A DNA stretch of 64,000 nt from Methanoregulaceae archaeon UBA467 (GCA_002503825.1 DASP01000012.1:62001-126000), one strand, 5' to 3'. Positions 9,954 through 21,433 are shown, numbered from the stretch's first letter. Notes: generated by a model from the letters alone, not told the origin. Translations and numbers: made by a program.

Positions 9954-10476
9954 GATAGTATCCCTTCCGATAGCGAACCGGTAATTTTGCAGTTTTTGAA
10001 ACCGGAACAACGAAATTATGGGAGTTGAGTATAAAAAGGATCCGTTGCAGTTGCCGCCCCGGAATTCGTTTCAAATAAAACAACCCTGTAAGAATAATGA
10101 CCCGGGCCCCTTACGGCCGACCTGATTTACACTCTGCAGCGTTGATATATTTCTATATAATCCACAATGATATGGAACAGCAGTTCCCGCTGGACCGATC
10201 TTCACCAGTTTATCGCTGAATCATTCAAAGAGGATAACAGAGATAAGCGAAATGCGGTATAATGACTGTTCTCTTTTCCGCCAGCCGCAGGAGATCTCTC
10301 TTCAAAGACTTAATTCTGGTCAAAAAAATTAAAAATCGAGAGTGTATTGTCACGTTATCAGGATACTAAAATTATTCACCGTGATTGATGGGAGCAATAG
10401 TGCAAAACATTTCATTATATCTGACTGTAACTGCCCGAAAAAAAACAGTATGATTATTATGAGGCACGATCACACG
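9954..10476. other. Divergent intergenic region
   Basis: It separates the minus-strand PEGA gene from the plus-strand MFS gene and must carry both promoters. TATA-like DNA (TTGATATATTTCTATATAAT) lies at about 10143-10162. An open extension of the MFS frame back to 10342 has no transporter-like sequence. Confidence 0.4.
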
Positions 10477-11679
10477 ATGTATTCAATGGCAGAAACGCTC
10501 TCTCGTGGACCATTCTTCATCCTCCTGGTCGCCGTCTTTCTCGGCATGCTCGGCCTCGGCATCGTGCTTCCCCTCCTCCCGATCTTTGTGAATGATTTCG
10601 GGGCCAGCGGGTTCTGGGTAGGTGCCCTCTTCGCCGGCTACGGCCTTTCGCGGATCCTGCTGACCCCGACGATCGGGTCACTTTCAGACCGCTATGGAAG
10701 GAAATGGTTCATCACCGGGGGGCTCGGTCTTTACACCCTTGTATCGATCTGGTATATCTTCCCGGGGTCCATCTACGAGCTCTTTGTGATCCGGTTTGTC
10801 CACGGCATCGCCTCTGCGATGATCAGTTCGGTATCCATGTCGTACGTCGGGGACCTCACCCCGAAGGGACAGGAGGGAGCGTACCAGGGAAAACTCTCCA
10901 ACGCATTCTACCTTGGGCTCGGCTGCGGCCCGATCATCGGGGGTGTGGTGAACCATGCACTGGGCCTTGACCAGGTCTTCATACTGATGGCCGTCATGGC
11001 GTTTATCCCGTTCCTGCTGTGTATTAAATTCCTTCCCGAGTCAAAGCCGGTTTTCCGCACTCAGCCGCGGATAATGACTGCGTTTATGCATCCCCGGATG
11101 CAGGCAGTGTTGTTCTTCCGGTTCATGAATACCTTTGCCTACTCGGCGTTTATGGTCTTTATCCCGGTGCTCGCGGCGACACAGTACGGGTACTCAACCA
11201 CTCTTGTCGGGGTGGTTATTGCTATCGAGGTGCTCTCCATGGCCATGATGCAGAGATACGCCGGAAAGATGGCTGACCGGTACAAGCGGTCATACATGAT
11301 CGTCGTCGGGACCATACTTGTCTCGTTCGGCACGATAGCCCTTGTATTCGTCAAATTGCTACCGGTTGTGGCGGTGGTAGCCCTGATGATAGGAATCGGC
11401 AATGCCATCGCCATATCAGCCGGCACAACCGTGGTAGCGCTCGACGGGCGGGAGCTCGGGCAGGGGGTGGCGATGGGGGCCTTCAATACCGTGATGAGCA
11501 TCGGGATAGTCGTCCCGCCGCTTATCTACGGGGTTGTCCTGACTGCATGGGGGGTTGATTCTATATTCCTCCTGGCCGGGATTATCTCCCTCGTCACGCT
11601 CATCCCGTTCTGGTGGCTGGTGGTCAGGAGCAGGAAGCTGGTGGGACCACTTCCCCATGCAGGTGCACACAAGACCTGA
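10477..11679 (+). CDS. Major facilitator superfamily transporter
   Basis: A 400-residue, 12-helix MFS protein of the drug/proton antiporter type. Loop 2-3 has the family motif A (GSLSDRYGRKW), and helix 5 has the G-rich GLGCGPIIGG stretch typical of exporters. Substrate cannot be read from the sequence; drugs or small metabolites are the usual ones. I placed the start at the ATG at 10477, preceded by GAGG, where the protein runs directly into helix 1; ATGs at 10450, 10459 and 10486 are alternatives. The gene is monocistronic. Confidence 0.88.
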   Translation: MYSMAETLSRGPFFILLVAVFLGMLGLGIVLPLLPIFVNDFGASGFWVGALFAGYGLSRILLTPTIGSLSDRYGRKWFITGGLGLYTLVSIWYIFPGSIYELFVIRFVHGIASAMISSVSMSYVGDLTPKGQEGAYQGKLSNAFYLGLGCGPIIGGVVNHALGLDQVFILMAVMAFIPFLLCIKFLPESKPVFRTQPRIMTAFMHPRMQAVLFFRFMNTFAYSAFMVFIPVLAATQYGYSTTLVGVVIAIEVLSMAMMQRYAGKMADRYKRSYMIVVGTILVSFGTIALVFVKLLPVVAVVALMIGIGNAIAISAGTTVVALDGRELGQGVAMGAFNTVMSIGIVVPPLIYGVVLTAWGVDSIFLLAGIISLVTLIPFWWLVVRSRKLVGPLPHAGAHKT

Positions 11680-11975
11680 CAGGGTTCCACTGTTCAGGAT
11701 ACGGCTCTTCCACCCGGCAAAGAGTGCCTGCCAATGAGGATAAGAATGAGTATCCTGCTTATCCCCATTTGTTCATCGGCTTTTCTGGGGGATCTGCGGA
11801 GAAAAATGTGTTGGAATGGGGGGTTTCAATTCAGGGGTTTAGTCGGGAATAAGAACAAAGTAAAAGGGTGGAAGATTTGTATTATCGATTCTCCACCATG
11901 CAGAAGTAATGCAAGGGTCCCTTTCCCTGACGTATCGGTTCACTTTTCAGCGCCTTTAAAATTAATCCCCTCCTT

Positions 11976-12821
11976 TTACACCGGGACTATTTGTATCTCG
12001 AACAGTTCCGGCCAGAGCTTGCCGGTTACGTATAACTTTTCACCGGCCGGGTCGTAGGCGATACCATTGAGGCAGGCTTCTTCATTGAACGGGATTGAGG
12101 TATCCCCCCGGATACCTGTTATTTCTGACCAGCCGATCTGCTCCTGCTCGTACCCGGGTAACAACCCGCGAAGATCGATGATACCCGTTACCGTTCCTGT
12201 TTCCGGTGAAATCCGTGCAATCAGGCTTGAAGGCCAGACATTTGCATAGATTTCCCCGTTCACATATTCCAGTTCATTCAGGTTGTTCACCGGGACACCC
12301 CCGGCACGGACATCTATCCGCCTGACCTCGCTGAACGTGTCGGGTTCAATAAAATACAGGGTGGATGTGCCGTCGCTCATGATCAGGTGCTGCCCGTCCC
12401 ATGCAATACCCCAGCCCTTCGTCGTGTAATTGAACGTTCCAAGGGGCTCTAATGTCTCACGGTCGTAAAGGAAGCCGATGCCCGAATCCTCGGTCTGCTG
12501 TGCAACTTCTGAACCGAATACCGTCACTCCCTCGCCAAAATACCGGTCGGGCAGTGTCTGGATCCTGATCACCTCCCCGGTGGTAATATTCACCTGTCGC
12601 ACTGACGAATTCCCATTAAGCCCGGTGCCCTCGATGAGTATTCCCCGGTCACAGGCCAGGCCTTCGGTGAACGCGAAACGGTCATGATGATAAGAATGGA
12701 CCACCCCGTACCGGTAGACCGGAATCTCCGGCGTGCTCAGGGCAGGAATGCCGTATAAAACAAGGACGCTTACGACGACCAGAACGACAAGGATGCAGGG
12801 TAATTTCCAGGCGGTCTTCAT
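11976..12821 (-). CDS. Glutaminyl-peptide cyclotransferase (glutamine cyclotransferase)
   Basis: 281 residues, matching the plant/bacterial-type glutamine cyclotransferase family, a five-bladed beta-propeller that converts N-terminal Gln to pyroglutamate with release of ammonia. Residues about 8-27 form one membrane or signal helix, so the enzyme works outside the cell or on the outer membrane face. Family landmarks are FTEGLACD, FGEGVTVF, GWGIAWDG, SDGTSTLYF, NELEYVNGEIYANVW and the C-terminal NGIAYDPAGEKLYVTGKLWPE strand (each read in the translation). It probably protects exported proteins from aminopeptidases. It stands alone. Confidence 0.9.
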   Translation of the reverse strand: MKTAWKLPCILVVLVVVSVLVLYGIPALSTPEIPVYRYGVVHSYHHDRFAFTEGLACDRGILIEGTGLNGNSSVRQVNITTGEVIRIQTLPDRYFGEGVTVFGSEVAQQTEDSGIGFLYDRETLEPLGTFNYTTKGWGIAWDGQHLIMSDGTSTLYFIEPDTFSEVRRIDVRAGGVPVNNLNELEYVNGEIYANVWPSSLIARISPETGTVTGIIDLRGLLPGYEQEQIGWSEITGIRGDTSIPFNEEACLNGIAYDPAGEKLYVTGKLWPELFEIQIVPV

Positions 12822-12963
12822 TCCATGTTAATTTACCCTCCTATGATATACCCACTGCTATAACGATCCGCATCGTGATTCGTCCCATGCGGGAGGTCCC
12901 GGGCAGAACCGGGTCTTCAGTTCAGCATGGCTGAAATGCCCCTGGAATACACCCCTTCCCCCG

Positions 12964-13764
12964 TTACCGGACAAGCATCCATGAATGATCGGGATCCAAA
13001 AATGGACAGACGTTGTTGCCGGCACCGGCAAGGAAGAAGAGGTAATACAGATGGTATCCGGGTCCTGCCACGACCTGGTGATAGCCGAATGGCATCAGGG
13101 TGACGCTGTTGTTCTTAAGGGGAATGAATTCGTTGAGGTTTCGTTCCGGTGAATATATTCTCTGGATTCCCCATGCAGCCGGGTGGTTCATCCTGAAATA
13201 ATACAATTCCTCGTGAAAGGATTCCTTCGGGATGTTGTCCGTCTCATGCTTATGGGGCGGGGTCCCGGACCAGTTGCCGGGAGGGACAATAATCTCGCCG
13301 AGGATCAGGTTTTTAGAGTACCCTTTCGGAGGGATGACAATTCTTGTTTCCCTGCTCCAGTTGTCCCTGCCAGACGTTGTGACCATAACATCGGATTCCC
13401 GGATGATACGCGGAGGTTGCCCTGTTTTTTCACTCTTTGCGTAGCAGAATGCAGCCCTGACAGGGTTCCCCGTGATGGTAAACGTATGACCCGGCGGGAT
13501 ATAGGCGGCCTGGGGTAACCCTGCAAAAACCCCGGAACGGGAGCCAATCCCGTAAGACGTCGTATCGATCCGTATAGTGCCTGTGCCGGAAAGGATCATG
13601 AGGCCGAGTTCTCTGCCGGCAGTTTCACCCGAATACTGCTGTCCGGCATCGAGGGAGAGGATCCCGAACTCATCGATGGCAGAAAACCCGCACGTTTTTC
13701 CCGGTATTGTCGTATACCCGTTTTTTTCTGAATAGCGTAGAGAATAGTGCGGCGTCCCGGTCAT
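12964..13764 (-). CDS. IolB/KduI-type 5-deoxy-glucuronate isomerase
   Basis: 266 residues from the ATG at 13764, which gives the usual family length of about 270; an open upstream extension to 14007 has no family similarity. It is a bicupin: residues about 20-125 form the first barrel, about 150-260 the second. The metal site is visible in PPHKHETDNIP (two His), the Glu of ESFHEELYYFRMN, and the His of FGYHQVV. IolB isomerises 5-deoxy-D-glucuronate to 2-deoxy-5-keto-D-gluconate in inositol breakdown. None of the other iol genes is in the window, and inositol catabolism is not expected in a methanogen, so the true substrate may differ. Family call is firm, substrate is open. Confidence 0.85.
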   Translation of the reverse strand: MTGTPHYSLRYSEKNGYTTIPGKTCGFSAIDEFGILSLDAGQQYSGETAGRELGLMILSGTGTIRIDTTSYGIGSRSGVFAGLPQAAYIPPGHTFTITGNPVRAAFCYAKSEKTGQPPRIIRESDVMVTTSGRDNWSRETRIVIPPKGYSKNLILGEIIVPPGNWSGTPPHKHETDNIPKESFHEELYYFRMNHPAAWGIQRIYSPERNLNEFIPLKNNSVTLMPFGYHQVVAGPGYHLYYLFFLAGAGNNVCPFLDPDHSWMLVR

Positions 13765-14314
13765 AATGTGGAGTATGAATACCTGACCATTAAATGTTAT
13801 GATACCTGCAGAAAAAATTTCATCCCGGATAGAAAAATTATTTTCCTGTTTTGCCGGTACACTGGAAAATAAACGTGGTTCCTGTATAAAGGCGCCTTCT
13901 GTGCGAATTGCTCCGCAAATAGTGAGAGGGAACTTCGTCCACGATAAAAAATCACCGGAGAGGTTGGATGCCTGCACATGATTACTGCGGCATATCGTCT
14001 TCTGCACCGTGATATTTTATAGGAATTCTAATAAATAGACCATGCCCGATAGAGCCGGCGGCAATCCGACGCCGGTATCGCCTATCCAATCCCGGATCGG
14101 ATCCACTGCTGCAAAATATACTTCAATCATATTATTAACGAATGAACTCATTGATAGAAAATTACGAAAAACCGGGAGGGTAAAACTCTTCCCACCCCGT
14201 GATACACTCCGGGATATCCCGCCTCGAAATGACCGGTGATATGGCCATGGAAATATCTGGGATAACAATCACGGGAGAGAGAAAAAGTTCCGCTATGCGG
14301 AAGGAGAGGAAGGC
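13765..14314. other. Divergent intergenic region, no gene seen
   Basis: It lies between the IolB-like gene and the S-layer-type gene and must hold both promoters. Frames on both strands are open for 60-80 codons but show no recognisable protein. GGAGAGG at 14303-14309 is the ribosome site for the GTG at 14315. Confidence 0.4.
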
Positions 14315-15654
14315 GTGAAACGATCTGTCAACGGCATGGTCACAGGAACATCATGGGGAAAGAGAATAACACTTATACTGATCGCTCTTGTTGCGTCCGG
14401 GGTTCTCGTCTCCCCGGTGATGGCAGGAGAACGGTATATCTCGGGCACCCCCTACATTTCTGCCACAATATATGGAGCGAACGAGTTTTACCCGGGCACA
14501 GTGGTCAATCTCCCGGTGAATATCCAGAACAGCGGGCTGATACAGTATGTCTTCAGCCAGCCGACACTGCTCACCCCTGCCGACCTCCCTAATACCGCCA
14601 AGCTTATGACGGTGGAGCTCGGACCGGGTGACGCCCCGGTCACGGTCCTCTCCGACCCCCAGATGGCCGGCGACCTGAAGGGAAGCGCAAACCTGCTCGT
14701 CAACTTCAAAGTCCGCACCGATCCTGACGCATCTGCCGGGACCTATTCATTGCCGCTCCGTGTGCACTATACCTACCTCGCCCATGCCGACCAGTACGGC
14801 CAGGACGTCCTCCAGTATTTCTATGAAACAAAGGATGTCACGCTCGGCATCCCGTTCAAAATTAAGCCTGAAATTATCATCGAGGTCATCTCTGCCGAAC
14901 CCGAGGAAGTCAACGTGGGAATCGGGGGGGATTCGTTCATCTCACGCTGAAGAACATCGGGAACGAGGACGGGGCCGGGGCGGTCGTGGTGCTCGCCCCG
15001 GTGGGCAACAGCCCGGTCCAGCCCGTAGGCGGCAGCGTCTACATCGGTGATTTCCCGATGAAATCCATGATCGACCTGAAATACAAGATCTCAGTCTCAA
15101 ACAACGCCGAGCCCGGTACCTACCCGGTCAATGTCACCGTAAATTACAAGAACCAGGACGGTGTCTTCGTCACCTCGGCCCCTGCAGTGACCGGCGTACC
15201 GGTGAAAGGAAAGATACGGTTCACCGTGGTCTCGCCGCCGGCCGGGGTCAACCCGGGAACCCGGGACGTCATTGAAATAACCTATCAGAATACCGGTTCA
15301 GCCCCGGTATATGGAGCCCAGGCCCGGATTTTTACGCAGGACCCGTTCACCACCAGCGATGATATGTCGTACCTCGGTGACATGGCAGTCGGCGATACCA
15401 GGACCGCGAGATTCAAAGTGACCGTCAACCAGAAGGCGACCCTCAAGGAGTATGCCCTGGATTCCGAGATCCGGTACCGCGATGCTCTCGACAACGACCA
15501 GGTCTCGGACCGGATCAGGGTGCCGGTCAGCGTGGTCGGCCTCACCGGAATTATGGCGCTGCTGACCAACCCGTACTTCATTGTAATCCTGGTCCTGGTG
15601 GTCATCGTCGCACTCTACCAGGTGCGGAAACAACGGAAGAAGCGGACATCATGA
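14315..15654 (+). pseudogene. S-layer-type (COG1361) membrane-anchored surface protein, frameshifted
   Basis: Two frames, 14315-14950 and onward to 15654, read together as one protein of about 445 residues. The first has a GTG start with GGAGAGG before it, a signal peptide (about 1-37) and beta-sandwich repeats. It ends in a TGA soon after a run of seven G at about 14924-14930. One extra G would join GIGG directly to HLTLKNIGNEDG in the second frame, which continues the same kind of CARDB/NEW3-like beta-domains and ends in a membrane helix (near FIVILVLVVIVALY) and a basic tail. Proteins of this kind commonly precede ABC-2 exporters, as here. The break is a real mutation, a slippage site, or a sequencing error in the homopolymer. 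Confidence 0.8.
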
Positions 15655-15879
15655 TTGCTCCCGTATCAATGAGAGTGATTCCTCTGCTTTTCGCAGGGGA
15701 AGGAACAGCCTGGCAGATATTTTCCCGGCCCGGTAACCGGATACCGTGGAAACTCCGGTATCCTGCCGGCAGAGATCCTGGAACTCCCCCTCCGGCCCTC
15801 CGGTATACCATCCGGCCATGCCTGACAAGTGTCCTGAACAGACGAACAAAATCCCCTTAAAGAAATAATCTTCTCCCGT

Positions 15880-16949
<1,070 letters not shown>

Positions 16950-16950
<1 letters not shown>

Positions 16951-18038
16951 TGCTTCGCGGGGCAATCGCCATATTCCGCAGGGACTTCAAGAAATTCCTC
17001 TCGAATCCCTTCGTGATGTTCATAACCCTCGCCATGCCCATCATGTACCTGGTCATCTTTGGCAACGCCATCGGCGGGAGCATCACCGGGATCCCGCTCG
17101 GGGTTGTGCAGGAAGATCCGTATATCGATTACACCCCCCTCTTTTCCGAGGGGCTCGCCGCCCTGCAGGCCTATCACCAGCCTGACAAACCTGCGCAGTT
17201 CGAAGTAACTGTCTTCTCCAGTGAAGGTATTGCACAACAGGCACTAAACGACGGCACAATCCTGGCATACGTCGTATTCCCCTCGGATATTGCCCCTGAT
17301 CGTCCTGTGCGCCTGTACGTAGACAGTTCGGAGTACACGGTACCAGCCCTGATCCAGGCCGGTGTTGCATCGGTCCTTGTCAGGCTCGGCGCACAAAACA
17401 CCCTCTATATCGATAATATCTATGGTACCATCGACTATATGCAGTTCTTCGGGGTCGGGGTGATAGTCCTTGCAATCTTCATGACCACCATGATGGGCGG
17501 AGGCATTGCCCTGATCCGGGACCGTGAACTGGGGATCATCGAGGGATACCTGGTCACCCCGGTGAAGCGGTCGAGCATTATCCTCGGGATGATCGGAAGC
17601 GGGACCGTCAGGGCGTTCCTTGCCGGATTCATCATCTTCATCGTGGATATACTGATAGCAGGGGTTATCGTCCGTGGCCTGGACAGTTTCCTGCTCGTTG
17701 TGGTGGTCCTCTTCATGACCAGTATCGGGGTGACCAGCCTTGTGGTCGCCGTCTCCTCGCGTTTCTCCAACCAGCAGGAATACGCCTCCACCATCGCATT
17801 TTTTTCGCTCCTCCTCTTCATGACCAGCGGGGCATTTTACCCGGTCATCGGGATGCCCTCGTGGCTGCGGTGGATTACGGTCATCAATCCGGAAGCATAC
17901 GCAGTGCATGCCCTGCGGAGTATCATCCTCCGGGCACAGGGGATCAATGTCATCGGTACCGACCTGATCGCACTGCTGGTATTTTCAGCCGGTGCGATCA
18001 TGCTTGGAATTATAACGTACCGGAGAACGCTGGAATGA
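16950..18038 (+). CDS. ABC-2 type transporter permease
   Basis: 362 residues. One membrane helix near 25-45 is followed by a large external domain (about 50-165) and five helices in the C-terminal half, the standard ABC-2 permease fold. The conserved ABC-2 signature region around LVTPVKRSSIILGMIGSG and the late MPSWLRWITVINPEAYAV segment are present. The ATG at 16950 overlaps the TGA of the ATPase gene by one base (TGATG); a GTG one codon earlier is possible. It forms the membrane channel for the ATPase encoded just before it. Cargo is unknown. Confidence 0.92.
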
Positions 18039-18541
18039 TGATGTAATTCTTCTTTTTCATTTTTAGCTTAAGAAATCTGTTTCAACAGCGACACCGGCGC
18101 CACTATTCTGGACTTAACCGTGGTCCATCGCCGGGTCTCACCGGACAACTTCCCGGGCCGTCCATCACCCCGGTACCCTGATCTCAGGACCATACCAAGA
18201 AGGAACCTGAAGGGTATACCGTTCGGAACGGTGACGCAGAGGTGCGGATAAACCCGGGTTCCCTGTGACTAATAAAAAAGTATATCCCCACCGCTGCAGT
18301 TTCTGTCGCGACGAAAATGACAGGATTAAGAACAAGTATGATCCACCATATACAATTCGGTGCACTCCACGGTTCACTGAAGGCACTCGAATCACCGGAA
18401 TGCACCGGACCGGACTCTCATTCGTGAGAAGCCGGCATTCGTGACCGAATTGTTCCTGGAACGAGGTGTTCTGTCCCGACCCGGCATTTGCAGGGATTTT
18501 CAGAGAATTTAAACACATTTCCACATTTAAAAGAGGTTACT
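18039..18541. other. Intergenic, no gene seen
   Basis: No supported frame. A perfect 7-1-7 palindrome (ACCGTTC G GAACGGT) lies at 18218-18232 and could be a protein-binding site. AGAGGT just before the ATG at 18542 is the ribosome site of the acetate channel gene. Confidence 0.4.
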
Positions 18542-19132
18542 ATGCAACATCTGGACGAAAAAAACAGGAACAACATCTTTTTAATGGACGATACTGCAAA
18601 CCCGGCGCCGCTCGGTCTCTGTGCGTTCGGGATGACCACCATCCTGCTCTCGCTGCACAATGCCGGGGTCATCGCACTCGGAAGCCCGATCCTTGCAATG
18701 GCCATCTTTTACGGGGGGCTTGCACAGGTAATCGCCGGCCTGATGGAATGGAAAAAGAACAACACCTTCGGGTTCGTCACGTTCGGAAGCTTCGGGTTCT
18801 TCTGGATCTCGTTTGCGACCATCCTGATCCTTCCGGCCCTGGGACTTTCAAAGGCGCCCGGACCGGTGGAGATCGCGGCATTCCTCGCCGTGTGGGGATT
18901 GTTCGCCCTCGGCCTGTTCGTCTGCACCCTGCGGATGCATAAAGTGCTCCAGGTCACCCTGTTTTTTGTGGTGATCCTGGTCGTGGCGCTGGTCGCTGCA
19001 GAACTCACCGGTATCAGGGAAGTCCTCACCATTGCCGGGGTACTCGGGCTGATCGCCGGAGCACTGGCGTTCTATATCGGAATGGGCCAGGTCATCAACG
19101 ATGTATACGGGCGAAAAGTATTCGCCGTGTGA
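18542..19132 (+). CDS. Acetate/succinate uptake channel, GPR1/FUN34/YaaH (SatP) family
   Basis: 196 residues, six membrane helices. The family signature NPAPLGLCAFGMTT opens helix 1, and SLHNAG follows in the position of the conserved Asn-Ala-Gly. The ATG at 18542 is chosen because AGAGGT stands seven bases before it; an in-frame upstream ATG adds 18 residues without family similarity. The protein would let acetate or another short carboxylate cross the membrane. In hydrogen-using methanogens acetate is a carbon source for biosynthesis, so uptake is the likely job. It is a single-gene unit closed by an oligo-T run. Confidence 0.92.
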   Translation: MQHLDEKNRNNIFLMDDTANPAPLGLCAFGMTTILLSLHNAGVIALGSPILAMAIFYGGLAQVIAGLMEWKKNNTFGFVTFGSFGFFWISFATILILPALGLSKAPGPVEIAAFLAVWGLFALGLFVCTLRMHKVLQVTLFFVVILVVALVAAELTGIREVLTIAGVLGLIAGALAFYIGMGQVINDVYGRKVFAV

Positions 19133-19146
19133 GTCGGACGGCCCCT

Positions 19147-19153
19147 TATTTTT
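19147..19153 (+). terminator. Oligo-T terminator
   Basis: T-rich run (TTATTTTTATT) starting 14 bases after the stop at 19132. Confidence 0.35.
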
Positions 19154-19335
19154 ATTCTCCAATCCATTTTTTCATGTAACCCGGATATTACGCTGCCGCG
19201 AACCGGACTCATCTCCTTGTCAGGCACTCGTGACACCCCGCGTCTTTTTCCTGTTTTCCGGCTGACCGGAATCCCCCGATCATCTTATATCGAAGTAAAA
19301 CACTATCACATGAAAATCTTTTTGCAGGTGAATAA

Positions 19336-20151
19336 ATGTCTGGACAGCGGGAGGACGGAGTTTCTGCAGTTATCGCCACTATCCTGTTAGTCGCACTGGT
19401 GGTCATTCTGGCGGCCATCATCGGAAGTATCGTATTTGGTGTCATTGAACTTCAGCCAAAATCAGCCTATATCCCCCCCGAGGTGAAGCTGGCCCGCGTA
19501 AATAACACTCAGGTTATCACCCTGTATTCGAAAGGCGGTGATCCGGCGGTTCTCTGGCCGGGAAAGACCGGGCAGTATGCACTTGCAATGTACCTGGATA
19601 CCCCTGCCGGATCACTCCGGGCCGTCCCTGACAGCGGTGTGGAGACATTCAATCCGGGACAGACACTCTTTATCTATAACAGCAGCTCAGGACTCAGGGC
19701 TGCATATAACCTGACCGGCAAAACACTCCTCCCATTGCCGTCCGGTCCGGTCACCCTGCGGATAGTGGACGAGAATGCGAAGCTACTGGTTTATAAGCAG
19801 GGACTGACAACCGGGGCTGCGGGTACAGTGACAACGGTTCCAACGACATCCTGTACGCCGGGGACCGGCTGGGAAATCCGGAATAAGGAGAACCAGGCGT
19901 ATCAATACACGTTGCGGGACAATTCAGGAAATATAATATCCCAGGGAGTTGTCAACCCGAAAAAGGTTATCAATGTATGGTATTCTAAAATGCCATCTTA
20001 TAATGGCAATCTGACCTGGAATTCCACGCCACAGGGTTCTGACACTTCGCCAAACAATCATGAGGTGTGCTCATTTACACTATATATCACCGATTTCCCG
20101 GGTGGTGGTGGCGGACCACCCGGACTCCAGTTACTGGCGAAATCCAGTTAA
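19336..20151 (+). CDS. Archaeal type IV pilin-like protein
   Basis: 271 residues. The N terminus is a class III signal: a short charged leader (MSGQRED) followed by GVSAVIATILLVALVVILAAIIGS, the archaeal pilin N-terminal domain, which a PibD/EppA-type peptidase would cut. The long hydrophobic helix would pack in a filament core. The rest (about 45-271) is a beta-rich, Thr- and Gly-containing domain with a flexible GGGGGPPG stretch near the C terminus. It might be a pilus subunit or a pilin-like surface protein. No assembly ATPase or platform gene is near. The ribosome site AGGTGA stands six bases before the ATG. Confidence 0.88.
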   Translation: MSGQREDGVSAVIATILLVALVVILAAIIGSIVFGVIELQPKSAYIPPEVKLARVNNTQVITLYSKGGDPAVLWPGKTGQYALAMYLDTPAGSLRAVPDSGVETFNPGQTLFIYNSSSGLRAAYNLTGKTLLPLPSGPVTLRIVDENAKLLVYKQGLTTGAAGTVTTVPTTSCTPGTGWEIRNKENQAYQYTLRDNSGNIISQGVVNPKKVINVWYSKMPSYNGNLTWNSTPQGSDTSPNNHEVCSFTLYITDFPGGGGGPPGLQLLAKSS

Positions 20152-20162
20152 CCCCTTATTTC

Positions 20163-20168
20163 TTTTTT
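20163..20168 (+). terminator. Oligo-T terminator
   Basis: Six T in a T-rich stretch 12 bases after the pilin-like gene stop. Confidence 0.35.
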
Positions 20169-20239
20169 CCAGGCCTGTGACAACGTTTCAGTCCAGATTT
20201 GTCTGAATAACCTTCCTGGGAATATCCCTGCAGGAGGTT

Positions 20240-21433
20240 TCAGACCACGGGCACCTCAACGGTGAGGTTGAACCTTTTTGCATGCTGTATATCGCAGCCG
20301 TCCAGGGCAAATATCCCGTCGATTGTCTCCGTTCCCGGGCTCACTGCACGGAATCGCCACCGGTAATATCCCTTTCCACCCATGAAATAATAATTCTCAT
20401 AATTCTCAGGCATCACGTAAATCGATCCGGCGTTCATCAGCTCAAGGCCGGATCCCTCTGTGGGCATAATCCACCGGTAGGCAAGTCCCGGGATTGTCCC
20501 GAGAGTAATCTCGAGAATGTCCCCGGTATGAAGCGTCACCGTTCGCCCGGAATCCGTCTCGTTGAAGGAATAACTGACACAGACAGGCAGCGGCTGATCA
20601 ATCGGAACCGAGGGATCGGTCCGGTGCGGCTCGGCATAGTTCACGTATTTCGGGACGCACCGGGGGGCAGAACCCTCAGGGGGAACGAAATCAAAATATG
20701 AATCAGGGATACCGGTATTTACCTCGATTGATACATACCGGATCTCCCTGTTCGGCACGTTCGAAGGAGGGCAGCCCCCGGGAGGCACTGCGCCTGCCGG
20801 TGGTGGAGTCGGTGTCGGAATACCGGGTGCGTCGCAGTCGTAGTACGTCATGATCGTCCATGCACGCCCGGTCGATGGTTCGATCCAGGCACGGACGCGG
20901 GAACTGATGTACGGGGTATAGAGAGAAGAATATGGAGTGGTCGAAACCTCTACCAGGTATCGAGTCGCACCGCGACTGGTGTCACGCTCAAGAATGGTAA
21001 AGTTCCGGTCTGAAACAATCCGCCTGACCATTATCTGGTAGTCATATTCTGGTGAGAAGTTGATCCTGTCAGAAATATCATAGGTCTGCGTGTCGGCATC
21101 ATACCATACTTTCGTAGTGCCGTTTGTCGTCGCGAACGTGCCCGAAACACGAAGGTCTGATTCCGCTATCTCCATGCGGGCAGAGGAGGGCGACTTGTAA
21201 TCGAACAGGATCCGGGAAGCTATTGGGTTATCCGTGCCCATCCCCGATGTAACCATGTATTCAGACCGGTAATCCCTGATTGCATCCGCGTGCACGAGGT
21301 AGAGATCGGCAAGATCCCCGGCGGTCAGGTTCGCATCGGACGGACTGCCGGTGAGGCAGCCGGGGCCTGCTGCGAGAAGTAAAAGAAACACTGCTGCGGT
21401 TATCGGAAATATGCACCATCGGGTGTTCTGCAT
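20240..21433 (-). CDS. Lipoprotein with LolA-like domain and chagasin-type inhibitor domain
   Basis: 397 residues. A lipobox (LLAAGPGC, Cys near 26) shows it is lipid-anchored on the outside. Residues about 35-260 resemble the LolA/DUF-type lipoprotein carrier fold, with a tail of Pro and Thr (near TPTPPPAGAVPPGG). Residues about 285-397 resemble the chagasin family of cysteine-protease inhibitors: a GDILEITL strand, a GLAYRW segment in the place of the NPTTGY loop, the GGKGYYRWRF strand and a late hydrophobic strand. The loop sequence is not the canonical one, so inhibition is not certain. It is divergent from the Cache lipoprotein, with about 160 bases between the two starts. Confidence 0.75.
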   Translation of the reverse strand: MQNTRWCIFPITAAVFLLLLAAGPGCLTGSPSDANLTAGDLADLYLVHADAIRDYRSEYMVTSGMGTDNPIASRILFDYKSPSSARMEIAESDLRVSGTFATTNGTTKVWYDADTQTYDISDRINFSPEYDYQIMVRRIVSDRNFTILERDTSRGATRYLVEVSTTPYSSLYTPYISSRVRAWIEPSTGRAWTIMTYYDCDAPGIPTPTPPPAGAVPPGGCPPSNVPNREIRYVSIEVNTGIPDSYFDFVPPEGSAPRCVPKYVNYAEPHRTDPSVPIDQPLPVCVSYSFNETDSGRTVTLHTGDILEITLGTIPGLAYRWIMPTEGSGLELMNAGSIYVMPENYENYYFMGGKGYYRWRFRAVSPGTETIDGIFALDGCDIQHAKRFNLTVEVPVV

